A stretch of DNA of 64,000 bases from Polaribacter sp. SA4-10 (GCF_002163835.1 NZ_CP019331.1:2021001-2085000); one strand, 5' to 3'. Counted from the stretch's first letter, positions 35,176 to 44,287 are shown. The notes: generated from the letters alone by a model not told the origin. Numbers and translations: made by a program.

Positions 35176-35273
35176 TTAGCCCTGATTGAGCGGTTTGTTT
35201 ACCCTCTTTTTGAGATGCTGAACTAATTTCAGCAGCACAAAAAAGCGAGTAGCGAAAGCAGGAAATAGCTTCT
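35176..35273 (+). ncRNA. Structured intergenic element, flavo-1-like candidate
   Basis: About 98 bp with no coding capacity but distinctive content: agccctgattgagcgg near the 5' end and agcgaaagcaggaaatagct near the 3' end, which can pair through CCTG/CAGG and AGC/GCT, enclosing a TGCTGAA/TTCAGCA hairpin (35216-35233). I have seen very similar sequence downstream of genes in other Flavobacteriaceae and believe it to be a conserved RNA motif such as flavo-1. The strand is assumed from the pairing layout. Confidence 0.45.
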
Positions 35274-35277
35274 AAAA

Positions 35278-35799
35278 TTATTTTTTAAACGTACTTAAAA
35301 AGATTGAATCGTTTTTCTTTTTTGCTGAAATTACTGCTTGTACATCATCATTCGGAATTTCAACCGACAAAACATAGTGTTTTATCTTCCAAATTTTATC
35401 CTTTTTTTCTAAAACTCCAGAACCTCTACAAGTTCCCATCCAAGTATTTAAAAGTTCATCAAACCAAGCAAAATCTCCTGTATTATTTACATAAATGTTT
35501 CGTTCTAAAGTTTTAAAATCCCAGGCTTTACCTTTATCAAAATGAGGTTTACTAAATGCTTGAAATTTGTTTTTAGTCCAATTTTCTGAAGCGTCTGTTC
35601 CTATAAAAACGGAAATGCTGTCCATTTTATTAAAATACTCATTATAATTTGCATCTGAAGCTGCTTTATGCCAACCTGTTAATACTGTATTTATTTCAGT
35701 TTTAATGAAAGAAACCTGTTCTTTTGAAACTGTTTGTTTAGGTTGATTACAACTTATAAACAATAATATTGCTATTACAAATAAGGAATACTTTTTCAT
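35278..35799 (-). CDS. SnoaL/NTF2-like lipoprotein
   Basis: 173 aa. Lipoprotein signal AILLFISCNQ (Cys about 17). The rest fits a cone-shaped NTF2/SnoaL_3-like domain: VLTGWHKAASDANYNEYF, FIGTDASENWTKNKFQAF, and GDFAWFDELLNTWMG. No catalytic set can be named. The start overlaps the stop of the upstream lipoprotein gene by one base (TAATG), so the two are expressed together. Function unknown. Confidence 0.75.
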   Translation of the reverse strand: MKKYSLFVIAILLFISCNQPKQTVSKEQVSFIKTEINTVLTGWHKAASDANYNEYFNKMDSISVFIGTDASENWTKNKFQAFSKPHFDKGKAWDFKTLERNIYVNNTGDFAWFDELLNTWMGTCRGSGVLEKKDKIWKIKHYVLSVEIPNDDVQAVISAKKKNDSIFLSTFKK

Positions 35800-36494
35800 T
35801 AATTTTTCTTTTTAAATATTCTAGATGATTTTTTTCCAATTGTTTTTTTCCTTCTTATTGGTAATTCTAATTTAGAAGGTTTTGCTGATTTTATTTTCTT
35901 ATTAGGCTCAAATCGTTCTTCCTTTAATTTCTTATCTATAGATTTTTTAGAAATACTATCAATTTTAGTAGCATCTATTCCTATAAACTCAAAATCAACA
36001 TTTATAGAATCCTCAAACATTTTTTTAGAAAGAATGGTATTTATCTTAGAGTTAACAGAAGAAAAAGCGACTATTGTTTTATCTACATGCGTATTAACTT
36101 CATTTGCAGTAATAGCAGGAATAAAAGTTAAATCTGCCAACCTTAATACTTCATTATTTAAAATATTTATTCTGGCATTAAATGAAGGAATATCAAAAAG
36201 CTTTGGCGTTACACTATCTTTTAAACTCTTCACCAAATCTCTTAATTCTAACGCATTACTTAAAGCTTCATTAGGTGATGTTTTTTCAAACCTTGAAAGA
36301 AAAGAATTTATAGCATTTAATTCTTGCCAACGCTCTACATCTTTTTTAAATTCTGGGTTTATTTTTTCTATAGAAACATGTTTTTTAACAACACTTAACA
36401 AGGGTTTTGTTTGTTCTTTTTCAACTGATTTCTCTTGTTTCTTGGTACAAGAAACTAATAATACGAAAAGTAATAAGTAGATTGAATTTTTCAC
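35799..36494 (-). CDS. Hypothetical lipoprotein
   Basis: 231 aa. Signal peptide with lipobox LLVSCTKK. The mature part is helical, with coiled-coil tendency around RWQELNAINSFLSRF and ARINILNNEVLRLADL, and a very basic Lys/Arg-rich tail (last 30 residues). No family recognised. Overlaps the next gene by one base. The basic C-terminus in a surface or periplasmic lipoprotein is unusual and might bind polyanions; that is speculation. Confidence 0.7.
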   Translation of the reverse strand: MKNSIYLLLFVLLVSCTKKQEKSVEKEQTKPLLSVVKKHVSIEKINPEFKKDVERWQELNAINSFLSRFEKTSPNEALSNALELRDLVKSLKDSVTPKLFDIPSFNARINILNNEVLRLADLTFIPAITANEVNTHVDKTIVAFSSVNSKINTILSKKMFEDSINVDFEFIGIDATKIDSISKKSIDKKLKEERFEPNKKIKSAKPSKLELPIRRKKTIGKKSSRIFKKKN

Positions 36495-36637
36495 AGGTAA
36501 ATTTAAAAAAGTAAAAATACATAATTTAAAAACACTACAATTTATTTTAAGAAAATACTAACAAATACAGATATTATAATTTTAAAATTATTGAATAATT
36601 CTTTTTAAGAATATATATTACGAATACTAAAATCAAT

Positions 36638-36645
36638 TACCTTTG
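36638..36645 (+). promoter_or_regulatory. -7 box TACCTTTG upstream of the threonine dehydrogenase gene
   Basis: A perfect TAnnTTTG match 28 bp before the ATG. No clear -33 TTG. Confidence 0.5.
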
Positions 36646-36672
36646 TTTTTGATAAATACATAATTTCAAGGA

Positions 36673-37620
36673 ATGAAAGAAATCATCTTAGTAATAGGAG
36701 CTAGTGGACAAATTGGAAATGAATTAACCCAAAGCTTGCGTGTTCTATATGGAAACAACAATGTTATTGCTTCTGATATTAGAGAAGGAGGCAAAGAAAT
36801 GATGGTTTCTGGACCTTTTGAGATTATTGATGCTACTGATAAAGAAACCATTTTAAAAGTTGTTAAAAAATATAAAGTTTCACAAATATATTTATTGGCT
36901 GCAATGTTATCTGCAACTGCAGAAAAGTTTCCTCAAAAAGGATGGGATTTAAACATGAATTCTTTGCTTAATGTTTTAGATTTGGCAAAAGAAAAACACA
37001 TAAAACAGGTTTATTGGCCAAGTTCTATTGCTGTTTTTGGACCAAGTTCTCCAAAACTAAATACACCACAAAAAACGATAATGGAACCTAGTACTGTTTA
37101 TGGAATTAGTAAAATTTCTGGCGAATTCTGGTGTAATTATTATCATGAAAAATTTGGTGTAGATGTAAGAAGCTTACGTTATCCTGGAATTATTTCTTGG
37201 AAAACACAACCTGGTGGAGGAACAACAGATTATGCTGTAGATATTTATTTTAAAGCGATTGAAGAGGGTAAATTAGAATGTTTTTTATCTAAAAACACCC
37301 GTTTACCAATGATGTACATGAATGACGCTGTAGCTGCAACTATTAAAATAATGCAGGCAAAACCATCTGAAGTTAAAATTAGAACTTCATATAATTTATC
37401 TGCAATGGATTTTACACCCAAAGAAATTGCTTCTGAAATTAAAAAACATTTTCCCAATTTTGAGATTACTTACAAACCGGATTTTAGACAAGAAATTGCA
37501 GATTCTTGGCCCTCTTCTCTTAATGATTCTGAAGCAAGAAAAGATTGGGGTTGGCAACATAAATATGATTTAACCTCTATGACAGAAGACATTCTTGAAA
37601 ATTTGAGCACCAAAAAATAA
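36673..37620 (+). CDS. SDR/epimerase-type L-threonine 3-dehydrogenase
   Basis: 315 aa, NAD-dependent. Rossmann motif IGASGQIGNEL at the start, catalytic Tyr-Lys in STVYGISKISGEFW with the partner Ser in WPSSIAVFGP, and RYPGIISWKTQPGGGTTDYAVDI, a signature of the extended-SDR threonine dehydrogenases known from Flavobacterium frigidimaris and others. It oxidises threonine to 2-amino-3-ketobutyrate. The partner glycine C-acetyltransferase is not adjacent. Likely its own transcription unit, judging by the upstream -7 box. Confidence 0.9.
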   Translation: MKEIILVIGASGQIGNELTQSLRVLYGNNNVIASDIREGGKEMMVSGPFEIIDATDKETILKVVKKYKVSQIYLLAAMLSATAEKFPQKGWDLNMNSLLNVLDLAKEKHIKQVYWPSSIAVFGPSSPKLNTPQKTIMEPSTVYGISKISGEFWCNYYHEKFGVDVRSLRYPGIISWKTQPGGGTTDYAVDIYFKAIEEGKLECFLSKNTRLPMMYMNDAVAATIKIMQAKPSEVKIRTSYNLSAMDFTPKEIASEIKKHFPNFEITYKPDFRQEIADSWPSSLNDSEARKDWGWQHKYDLTSMTEDILENLSTKK

Positions 37621-37735
37621 CGTCTTAAAAAAAACTGTAAGTTTCTTATTTTATCATCGTCTATATACTTGTTCCTTATTAGAAAAAGAAGATAGAAATG
37701 TAACAAAAGTTACAAGTGTAATTTTTAAAATAAAA

Positions 37736-37743
37736 TACCTTTG
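37736..37743 (+). promoter_or_regulatory. -7 box TACCTTTG upstream of the thioredoxin-like gene
   Basis: Perfect TAnnTTTG match 14 bp before the ATG at 37758, giving a leader of under 15 nt. Confidence 0.5.
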
Positions 37744-37757
37744 ATGGTAAATATTAG

Positions 37758-38372
37758 ATGATGAAAAATAGTATAGAAAAAAGTTTAGAGAATACCATTT
37801 CATATAAAGAATATACAGATTTAGTAAGCAATTTATTAGCGGAAGGAAAAGCTACAGGACCTAATCAATCTGAAGACTTAACCCATTATAGCTTGTTAAA
37901 CGACAAAAGAATGAAACGTTTAAACAAAACCACTAAATTATCTGAAAAAACATTACAAAATTTACAGAAAATAGATGATCCTCAAACTTGGTTATTAATA
38001 ACTGAAGGTTGGTGTGGAGATGCTGCACAGAATTCTCCTATTATTAATAAAATGGCAGAAACTAATAAAAAAATTGATTTAAGAGTTGCGCTACGTGATG
38101 AAAATCTTGAATTAATGGATTTATTTTTAACAAACGGAGGAAGAGCAATTCCTAAATTAATTGCTTTAGACAAAGACAATAATGTACTAAATACTTGGGG
38201 ACCAAGACCAACTGTTGCCACTAAAATGGTTGCAGATTACAAAGCAGAACATGGTGTTATAGACGCCAAATTTAAACAAGATTTACAAGTTTGGTATAAC
38301 AAAAATAAAGGCGAAAGTTTGCAAGAAGATTTTCTAGCTCTTTTTAAAAACTCTTTTGTAAGAGAGGTATAA
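37758..38372 (+). CDS. Thioredoxin-like family protein
   Basis: 204 aa cytoplasmic protein of the Thioredoxin_9-like group. The thioredoxin-fold active-site position reads TEGWCGDAAQNSP: one Cys in WCGDA rather than a CxxC pair, so it may act in a mixed-disulfide or be non-redox. The cis-Pro region is GRAIPKLIALD. An N-terminal helical part (about 1-65) precedes the fold. A second ATG directly follows the first (37758 or 37761). Confidence 0.8.
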   Translation: MMKNSIEKSLENTISYKEYTDLVSNLLAEGKATGPNQSEDLTHYSLLNDKRMKRLNKTTKLSEKTLQNLQKIDDPQTWLLITEGWCGDAAQNSPIINKMAETNKKIDLRVALRDENLELMDLFLTNGGRAIPKLIALDKDNNVLNTWGPRPTVATKMVADYKAEHGVIDAKFKQDLQVWYNKNKGESLQEDFLALFKNSFVREV

Positions 38373-38394
38373 TTAAAAATCAAAAACATTTTTT

Positions 38395-38425
38395 AAACCG
38401 TAAATTGAAATTCAGTTTACGGTTT
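38395..38425 (+). terminator. Terminator after the thioredoxin-like gene
   Basis: Stem aaaccgtaaa / tttacggttt (10 bp) with an 11-nt loop, then T-rich sequence. It lies 22 bp past the stop. Confidence 0.75.
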
Positions 38426-38435
38426 TTCTTTTAAC

Positions 38436-38443
38436 TATATTTG
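38436..38443 (+). promoter_or_regulatory. -7 box TATATTTG upstream of the conserved hypothetical
   Basis: Perfect TAnnTTTG match 17 bp before the ATG at 38461. Confidence 0.5.
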
Positions 38444-38460
38444 CAGAATAAAAATAACTC

Positions 38461-38943
38461 ATGTTTATAGATTCTAGTTCAATTCCTGAAGATGCTAAAG
38501 TTTGGATTTATCCTTCTAGTAGAAAGTTTTATCCAAATGAAATTGAAGTAATAGAAGAGAAAATAAAAACTTTTATAGAAAACTGGAAATCTACAGATGA
38601 AAATTTTACTGCTTCGTACAAATTTCTATACAACAGATTTATCATCTTAATGGCAGATGATGTTACTTCTCCTCTTACAAATGTAGATATAGATGCTTCT
38701 GTTTCTTTTATTTTACAATTACAACAAGAATACGAAGTTGAACTTTTAGACAGAATGAATGTTTGTTTTAAACAAGGTGAATTTGTACAGTACAAAGAAC
38801 TTAAAGACCTTAAAAAATTAGTAAAAAACAAAGCTGTTACTGCAAAAACCATCATTTTTGATAACTTAATTACCACCAAACAAGAATTTGATAATTTCTG
38901 GGAAGTTGCGATTGAAGATAGTTGGTATAGTAGATTTCTTTAG
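38461..38943 (+). CDS. Conserved Bacteroidota hypothetical protein
   Basis: 160 aa, no signal peptide or membrane helix. It begins MFIDSSSIPEDAKVWIYPSSRKF and contains DVTSPLTNVDIDASVSFIL and ends DSWYSRFL. Close relatives are often labelled ABC transporter ATPase, but no Walker A, signature or Walker B motif is present, so that name is unsupported. Function unknown. Confidence 0.8.
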   Translation: MFIDSSSIPEDAKVWIYPSSRKFYPNEIEVIEEKIKTFIENWKSTDENFTASYKFLYNRFIILMADDVTSPLTNVDIDASVSFILQLQQEYEVELLDRMNVCFKQGEFVQYKELKDLKKLVKNKAVTAKTIIFDNLITTKQEFDNFWEVAIEDSWYSRFL

Positions 38944-38962
38944 ATTATTAAGTGTTTTTTTT

Positions 38963-39502
38963 CTAAAAAAAAGAAAAACCAATTCCTAAAGAAACACTAT
39001 CTAAACTGTCGTTATAAAAACCTAAAATAGCTTTTCTGTGAAAATCTAATCTAAGAATTGTGTTCCATCTTTTTTCTCCAATTACCTGAACCCCAATTCC
39101 TATTCCATAGTATTTTCCATCTGTGTATTTAGAAGAAGGTCGCCACATTTTACCGTAACTTGTTTCAATAAAAAAAGTATTACCGTCTTTTTCAGTAATA
39201 TTGTAATGTAAACTTCCATAGGTTGGAAAGGCACTTACAGCATAGTTCCAATGATAATCAAAACCTGCATTTAAACTTACAGCAAATCTTCTGTTAAATT
39301 GATATCCAAAACCTGTTCTTAAAAATAATGCTGCAGGAATTAACAATGTTTCACCATCATCAGAATCAAATAAAACATAATTTTCATTTAATGCAAATGT
39401 TAAATTTAAAGATCCTGTAAAAAATGGTTTCCCTTTTTTTTCTTGAGAAAATGAAGTTTGTATCACAAAAAAAATGGCAATAAAAAGTAATGATTTTTTC
39501 AT
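38963..39502 (-). CDS. Outer membrane beta-barrel protein
   Basis: 179 aa from the ATG at 39502 (MKKSLLFIAIFFVIQTSFSQ, a signal peptide cut after Gln; an ATG 30 bp earlier is less likely). The mature part alternates polar and aromatic residues in short strands (TGSLNLTFALNENYV, LRTGFGYQFNRRFAVSLNAG, YYGIGIGVQVIG) and ends GIGFSFF, a C-terminal Phe as in porin-type barrels. Roughly eight strands. Function unknown. Confidence 0.75.
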   Translation of the reverse strand: MKKSLLFIAIFFVIQTSFSQEKKGKPFFTGSLNLTFALNENYVLFDSDDGETLLIPAALFLRTGFGYQFNRRFAVSLNAGFDYHWNYAVSAFPTYGSLHYNITEKDGNTFFIETSYGKMWRPSSKYTDGKYYGIGIGVQVIGEKRWNTILRLDFHRKAILGFYNDSLDSVSLGIGFSFF

Positions 39503-39535
39503 ATTGTAGTTTTCATTTTTCAAAAGAATCAAAAA

Positions 39536-40228
39536 CTATTCCACTTCCAAACTTTTAATAAAACCTTCAATAGAAGCTGCGTTATCAACTGAAAAATCAC
39601 CAATCTTAGTTCTACGTAAAGCAGATAAATGTGCTCCAGAATTTAAAGCTTGGCCAAAATCGAAAGCTAAAGAACGAATGTAAGTTCCTTTACTACAGAC
39701 CACTTTAAATTCTACTTCAGGTAAATTAACTTTCGTAATTTCAAACTCAGAAATAGTTACTGTTCTCGCTTTTATTTCTGTAGTTTCACCTTTTCTAGCC
39801 AATTCATACAAACGTATTCCATCTTTTTTAATTGCTGAAAAAATAGGTGGTTTTTGCTGAATCTCTCCAGTAAATTGTTTTGTAGTTTCTTTTAAAAGTT
39901 CTTCAGAAATATGTTCTGTAGGAAAAACGTTGTCTATTGCTGTCTCTAAATCATAACTTGGTGTAGTTGCACCAATAGTAAATGTACCTGTATATTCTTT
40001 AATTTGACCTTGGTACGTATCTATTTGTTTGGTTTGCTTTCCTGTACAAATAATTAATAAACCTGTTGCTAAAGGATCTAAAGTACCTGCATGACCCACT
40101 TTAATTTTTTTAATTTTAAAACGTTGTTTAATTTCCCAACGTAATTTATTTACAGCCTGAAATGAAGTCCATTCCAAAGGTTTATCTATCAATAAAACTT
40201 GACCATTTTGATATTCTTCTGCAGTCAT
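39536..40228 (-). CDS. truB: tRNA pseudouridine(55) synthase
   Basis: 230 aa. Converts U55 of tRNA to pseudouridine in the T-loop. The catalytic Asp is in VGHAGTLDPLATGLL. GTFTIGATTPSYDLET, PPIFSAIKKDGIRLYELAR and SKGTYIRSLAFDFG are conserved TruB blocks. The start MTAEEYQNGQVLLIDKP (40228) matches relatives better than the ATG at 40252. It follows uppP in the conserved ftsX-DUF3098-uppP-truB cluster of Bacteroidota. Confidence 0.96.
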   Translation of the reverse strand: MTAEEYQNGQVLLIDKPLEWTSFQAVNKLRWEIKQRFKIKKIKVGHAGTLDPLATGLLIICTGKQTKQIDTYQGQIKEYTGTFTIGATTPSYDLETAIDNVFPTEHISEELLKETTKQFTGEIQQKPPIFSAIKKDGIRLYELARKGETTEIKARTVTISEFEITKVNLPEVEFKVVCSKGTYIRSLAFDFGQALNSGAHLSALRRTKIGDFSVDNAASIEGFIKSLEVE

Positions 40229-40254
40229 TATTTGCACTGAATTTATTTTCAATA

Positions 40255-41049
40255 TTAATTTAAAAGAGCGTAACCAATAGCAATAAAACCTACGATTGCA
40301 CAGTATAAAGAAAAGTAAGATAATTTGCTTTTCTTAACTAAAGAAATCATCCATTTACAAGCTAATAAACCCGCTAAAAAAGCAGCAATAAAACCTGCTG
40401 AAATAGGAACAATTTCTGAAGATTGAAAACTAATATCACCGCCTAATAAATCTTTTCCAATTTTTCCAAAAATTAGAGGAACTACCATTAAAAAAGAAAA
40501 TCGTGCAGCTCTAGTTCTATCAATTCCTAATAAAACTGATGTAGAAATTGTTGCTCCAGACCTAGAAATACCAGGCAGCATAGCAATTGCTTGAGAAATT
40601 CCAATTAATAAAGAGTTAGAAAATGAAACTTCTTTATTCGTGCTTTTTGCCTTATCAGCTAATAATAAAAGAACAGCAGTTACTAATAACATTACTCCTA
40701 CTAATAAAATTTTTCCTCCAAAAAAAGACTCTAATTCTTCTTCAAAAAGTAATCCAACAACTACTGCTGGAACCATAGAAAGTATAATTTTTAGAGAGAA
40801 TTTTAATTCATTATTCCATTTAAATTGAAATAATCCTTTAAAAATTTCTGCTACTTCTTTTCTAAAAATCACTAAAGTACTTAATGCTGTTGCAAAGTGT
40901 AAGACTACCGTAAAAGTTAGACTTTCTTCCGGCACAGAAGTATCTCCTAAAATTGCTTTTGCGAGCTCTAAATGTCCGCTTGAAGATACTGGTAAAAATT
41001 CTGTTAGCCCTTGAATAACTCCTAAGATAATTGCTTCTATAATGTTCAT
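40255..41049 (-). CDS. uppP: Undecaprenyl-diphosphate phosphatase
   Basis: 264 aa, about eight membrane helices. Recycles undecaprenyl pyrophosphate to the lipid carrier used for peptidoglycan and for the polysaccharide locus in this window. Both active-site motifs are present: GLTEFLPVSSSGHLEL and LPGISRSGATIS. It starts 3 bp after DUF3098, so it is in the same operon. Confidence 0.96.
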   Translation of the reverse strand: MNIIEAIILGVIQGLTEFLPVSSSGHLELAKAILGDTSVPEESLTFTVVLHFATALSTLVIFRKEVAEIFKGLFQFKWNNELKFSLKIILSMVPAVVVGLLFEEELESFFGGKILLVGVMLLVTAVLLLLADKAKSTNKEVSFSNSLLIGISQAIAMLPGISRSGATISTSVLLGIDRTRAARFSFLMVVPLIFGKIGKDLLGGDISFQSSEIVPISAGFIAAFLAGLLACKWMISLVKKSKLSYFSLYCAIVGFIAIGYALLN

Positions 41050-41052
41050 TTA

Positions 41053-41295
41053 TTATTTTTTGGGGTTTGCTAAAATAGCATAAATTTCTATTCCTAACCC
41101 AATAATTACTAATGTTGGCGCTAAACGAATACGTTGCCAATTGTAGATTTCTTCATTAAAAACTTCTGGATCATTACTTCCCCCACCAGACATAAAAATA
41201 AACCCTAAAGCAATAACAATAAGTCCAATTACCATTATGATGTAGTTTCTTTTACCAAATAAAAATTCTGATTTTTGTATGTTTTCGTTTTCCAT
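41053..41295 (-). CDS. DUF3098 membrane protein
   Basis: 80 aa with two membrane helices (about 18-36 and 60-75) and an exposed middle (SNDPEVFNEEIYNWQRIRLAP). DUF3098 proteins are restricted to Bacteroidota and nearly always lie between ftsX and uppP, as here, 4 bp after ftsX. A role with cell division or envelope synthesis follows from context only. Confidence 0.9.
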   Translation of the reverse strand: MENENIQKSEFLFGKRNYIIMVIGLIVIALGFIFMSGGGSNDPEVFNEEIYNWQRIRLAPTLVIIGLGIEIYAILANPKK

Positions 41296-41299
41296 ATAT

Positions 41300-42178
41300 T
41301 TAATAATAAAGTTCGTCTGTTTTAAGATTTAAAAAGCGCTGTGTTGCAAAAAATGTACTTATCCAAGTAATAATAAAAGCTGATAAAAGCACCCCTCCAA
41401 CTAAAACACTTAATGAAACATAATCTTCTAAAAGCGCTAATGCTGGTATCTTTTTATCTATATAATAAATAACAACTGCTAATCCTATAAGAGATAAAAT
41501 TGCACCAATCATTCCTAATTTTATACTTCTCCAAATAAATGGCCTTCTAATAAAACTTTTAGTAGCACCAACCATTTGCATAGTTTTTATATTAAATCGT
41601 TTAGAATAAACAGATAATCTTATAGAACTATTAATTAAAATCATAGCAACCAAACCACAAAATGCACTTAAAACAAAAAGCCAAAAACTAATTCTTTGAA
41701 TGTTTTTAGTTAATAATTTTATAAGAGGCTTATCATAAGAAACATCTGCAACAAAAGCATTTTTTAAAAACCTTGTTTCTATTTCTTGCATTTTTTCTGG
41801 CGTAACAAAAGCTGCTTTTAGATAAATGTCAATTCCGTTTTTTAATGGATTTTTTCCTAAAAATTCTAAAAAATCTTCACCAATTTCTTTACTGTAAATT
41901 TTAGCGGCTCTTTCTTTACTCGTATAAATTGCTTTTTTAGTGAATTCTTCCTTTAAAAGAGATTCTCTAAATGTTTTAATTTGTTTTTGAGTTACCTTAT
42001 CTTTTATAAATAAAGTTATCGCTACTTTTTCTTTTACACGATTTGCTACTGAAGTAGATTTTAATAATACCAATCCTAAAATACCAACAATAAAAAGTAC
42101 CAAAGCAATACTAATTACTACAGATAAGTAAGAAGATTGAAGGCGTCTTTTTTGATAAGAATCAAATTTTGCTGACAT
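41300..42178 (-). CDS. ftsX: Cell division protein FtsX
   Basis: 292 aa. One N-terminal helix, an extracytoplasmic domain (about 45-165), then three C-terminal helices with the FtsX permease core: IQRISFWLFVLSAF, and NIKTMQMVGATKSFIRRPF, the loop that contacts FtsE. FtsEX regulates septal murein hydrolases. ftsE is not adjacent, as is common in this phylum. First gene of the cluster leading to truB. Confidence 0.95.
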   Translation of the reverse strand: MSAKFDSYQKRRLQSSYLSVVISIALVLFIVGILGLVLLKSTSVANRVKEKVAITLFIKDKVTQKQIKTFRESLLKEEFTKKAIYTSKERAAKIYSKEIGEDFLEFLGKNPLKNGIDIYLKAAFVTPEKMQEIETRFLKNAFVADVSYDKPLIKLLTKNIQRISFWLFVLSAFCGLVAMILINSSIRLSVYSKRFNIKTMQMVGATKSFIRRPFIWRSIKLGMIGAILSLIGLAVVIYYIDKKIPALALLEDYVSLSVLVGGVLLSAFIITWISTFFATQRFLNLKTDELYY

Positions 42179-42252
42179 TTATTTTTTACTTTTTAAAGAC
42201 TGCAAGATAATAATTAGTAGGCATTTGACAGTAACTGTTTACAGTATTTTAA

Positions 42253-42654
42253 CTATTCTATTTCTTGGCACAATTCAATTAAAACTCCATTTGTAGATTT
42301 TGGGTGTAAAAAAGCGACTAATTTATTGTCTGCTCCTTTTTTAGGAGTTTCATTTAAAACGATAAAACCTTCTTTTTTAAGCCTTTTAATTTCTGATGCT
42401 ATATCTGAAACTGCAAAAGCAATATGATGAATTCCTTCACCTTTTTTCTCTATAAACTTAGCAATTGGACTTTCTAGGCTTGTGGCTTGTAATAGCTCAA
42501 TTTTATTGGGTCCTGATTTAAAGAATGAAGTTTTCACTCCTTCTGAAGCAACTTCTTCCATTTTATAATGCTGTTTTCCAAAAAGTGAAGCAAATAACTC
42601 ATTAGATTTTTCTAAATCTTTAACCGCAATACCAATGTGCTCAATTTTATCCAT
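42253..42654 (-). CDS. mce: Methylmalonyl-CoA epimerase
   Basis: 133 aa glyoxalase/VOC-fold enzyme that interconverts the (R)- and (S)-methylmalonyl-CoA forms for mutase-dependent propionate metabolism. Metal ligands: His in KIEHIGIAVKDLEKS, His in GIHHIAFAVSDI, and Glu in NGVLIELCQE. The start MDKIEHIG at 42654 is the family start; an ATG at 42681 adds nine odd residues. Mutase genes are not in the window. Confidence 0.94.
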   Translation of the reverse strand: MDKIEHIGIAVKDLEKSNELFASLFGKQHYKMEEVASEGVKTSFFKSGPNKIELLQATSLESPIAKFIEKKGEGIHHIAFAVSDIASEIKRLKKEGFIVLNETPKKGADNKLVAFLHPKSTNGVLIELCQEIE

Positions 42655-42845
42655 GAAGTAAAAATAAGAAAAAAGCGCCAAGATATTTTATAAACTTCAT
42701 ATACTCGTATAATTAGTTTTTCACCGTTCTAAAAAGGGTGTGAATTCCCTTCGTTCTCAGGAAAAAATTTAATTTGATAAGTTTAACTTTTTTCACAAAA
42801 CTATAAATTACAACAAGTTCTTAAAAGAGGAAAAACACCTAATTT

Positions 42846-44267
42846 CTATTTAGCATTTATAATAATAGTATCCAATTCATAAGTACCATTAAAATTTACA
42901 TTCCCATTTCCCGAATATTTAAAACCGATAAAAGCAGTTCCAGAATACGCTGATAATTCTATAAATGTAGAATGAATCCAGTTTTTAAAATTCTCTCCAT
43001 CAGCAACTATTTTTGCTGGTAAAACGGCCCAAGTTGCAGAACTTATATCGCTTTTATCACCATTAAAATCTGTAGAAATTAACACTTGTAATTCGCTACT
43101 ATTTGCAAAACTATTTGAGGTTTCAAAAGATAAAAATTCTTGTGAAGTTGTGTCTAAATTAAAACCATCAGTAATTAACCAAGTAATTGTACTTTCATCA
43201 TTAGAACTACTAGAACCCATTCTAGCAGCTTTACTTTGCGAATAAGAATCCGTGTAAGATCTCCAAGATTTTGTACCTTCTTCTCTATAATTAATCCAAT
43301 TTAAAACATCAATATCTCCAGATTGATCATCGAAGTTTTCTTCTAATAAAATTGCTGTAAAATCTTCTATTAGTAAAGGAGAGCATCTCTCTTCATTCAT
43401 ATCTACATCACCAGTGTCATTTAAATTTAATACAATAAAATTTCCTCCAAAATCTTTAGAAACTACAGCATTTATAGTTCCTGCATTTTCTGGTAAAGAC
43501 TCATTTGAAAATTTTGAAAAAGAGCTAGTTTCAACTAATAATTCATCATAGCCTAAACCCAAACAAGTTTGAATTTTACGTTGCGTATCAAAATCTTCTT
43601 TTGGGTCTACATAAGATTTTCCTGCTAATTTAGATTCGAAAAACACATTTTCTAACCTAATAAAAGTTCCGATGTTAGATTCATTTATTCCTGCAAAATC
43701 AATGATTTTTGGTACAATTTCTTCGGTAGTTTCTGTTCTATAAATATGATTCGGAATTTGATTAGTTGTTACGTTTTCAATTTCTGTATTATCGGTAACT
43801 TTTATTTTTCCTCCTATAGTAATTATTCCATTACCAGAATTTGTTTCGCCAATAAACAAGCCTTTTAAACGAATGTAAATTTCTCTACCAACATTATACT
43901 TGTTATAACTATTGCTTAAGTTTAAAGCAATTTTCATTCCTACTGTTGGGTTTTCTGGAGCGTCTTGCATATAAAATTCTTTATAGAAATTTCCTGATTT
44001 ATCCGAAGAGACTACATATCCTTTTACAACAATATCAGACACAATTTCTAACGGATCATTGCCAATTATATATAATTCTTTTACTTGTTTTATCGTTTTC
44101 AATTCAAGCATATGGTCAGAAATACTGTCTAAAATTTTCTTTACAATTTCATTTTCTTCAATTCCTAAACTTTCTGGAACTGTAAAATCCCCGTCTTCCA
44201 CACAAGTGATAAAAGACATATTTATTATAAAAATGAATATTAATCTGCGTACTATTTTCTTTTCCAT
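42846..44267 (-). CDS. DUF5689 domain lipoprotein
   Basis: 473 aa. Lipobox NMSFITC puts lipid on Cys about 22. A DUF5689 domain (about 45-250) has an OB-like pattern with DIVVKGYVVSSDKSGNFY and IRLKGLFIGE, as in surface nucleic-acid or glycan proteins. The C-terminal domain (about 310-470) is a jelly-roll-like choice-of-anchor type: NFDDQSGDIDVLNWINY and SGTAFIGFKYSGNGN. It lies 20 bp after the receptor gene, so it is probably the partner surface lipoprotein. Confidence 0.85.
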   Translation of the reverse strand: MEKKIVRRLIFIFIINMSFITCVEDGDFTVPESLGIEENEIVKKILDSISDHMLELKTIKQVKELYIIGNDPLEIVSDIVVKGYVVSSDKSGNFYKEFYMQDAPENPTVGMKIALNLSNSYNKYNVGREIYIRLKGLFIGETNSGNGIITIGGKIKVTDNTEIENVTTNQIPNHIYRTETTEEIVPKIIDFAGINESNIGTFIRLENVFFESKLAGKSYVDPKEDFDTQRKIQTCLGLGYDELLVETSSFSKFSNESLPENAGTINAVVSKDFGGNFIVLNLNDTGDVDMNEERCSPLLIEDFTAILLEENFDDQSGDIDVLNWINYREEGTKSWRSYTDSYSQSKAARMGSSSSNDESTITWLITDGFNLDTTSQEFLSFETSNSFANSSELQVLISTDFNGDKSDISSATWAVLPAKIVADGENFKNWIHSTFIELSAYSGTAFIGFKYSGNGNVNFNGTYELDTIIINAK

Positions 44268-44287
44268 TTTTGTGTTTTTATTTTTCC

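Noticed and set aside
38461..38943. ABC transporter ATPase label for the conserved hypothetical
   Set aside because: No Walker A, ABC signature or Walker B motif can be found in the 160 residues.
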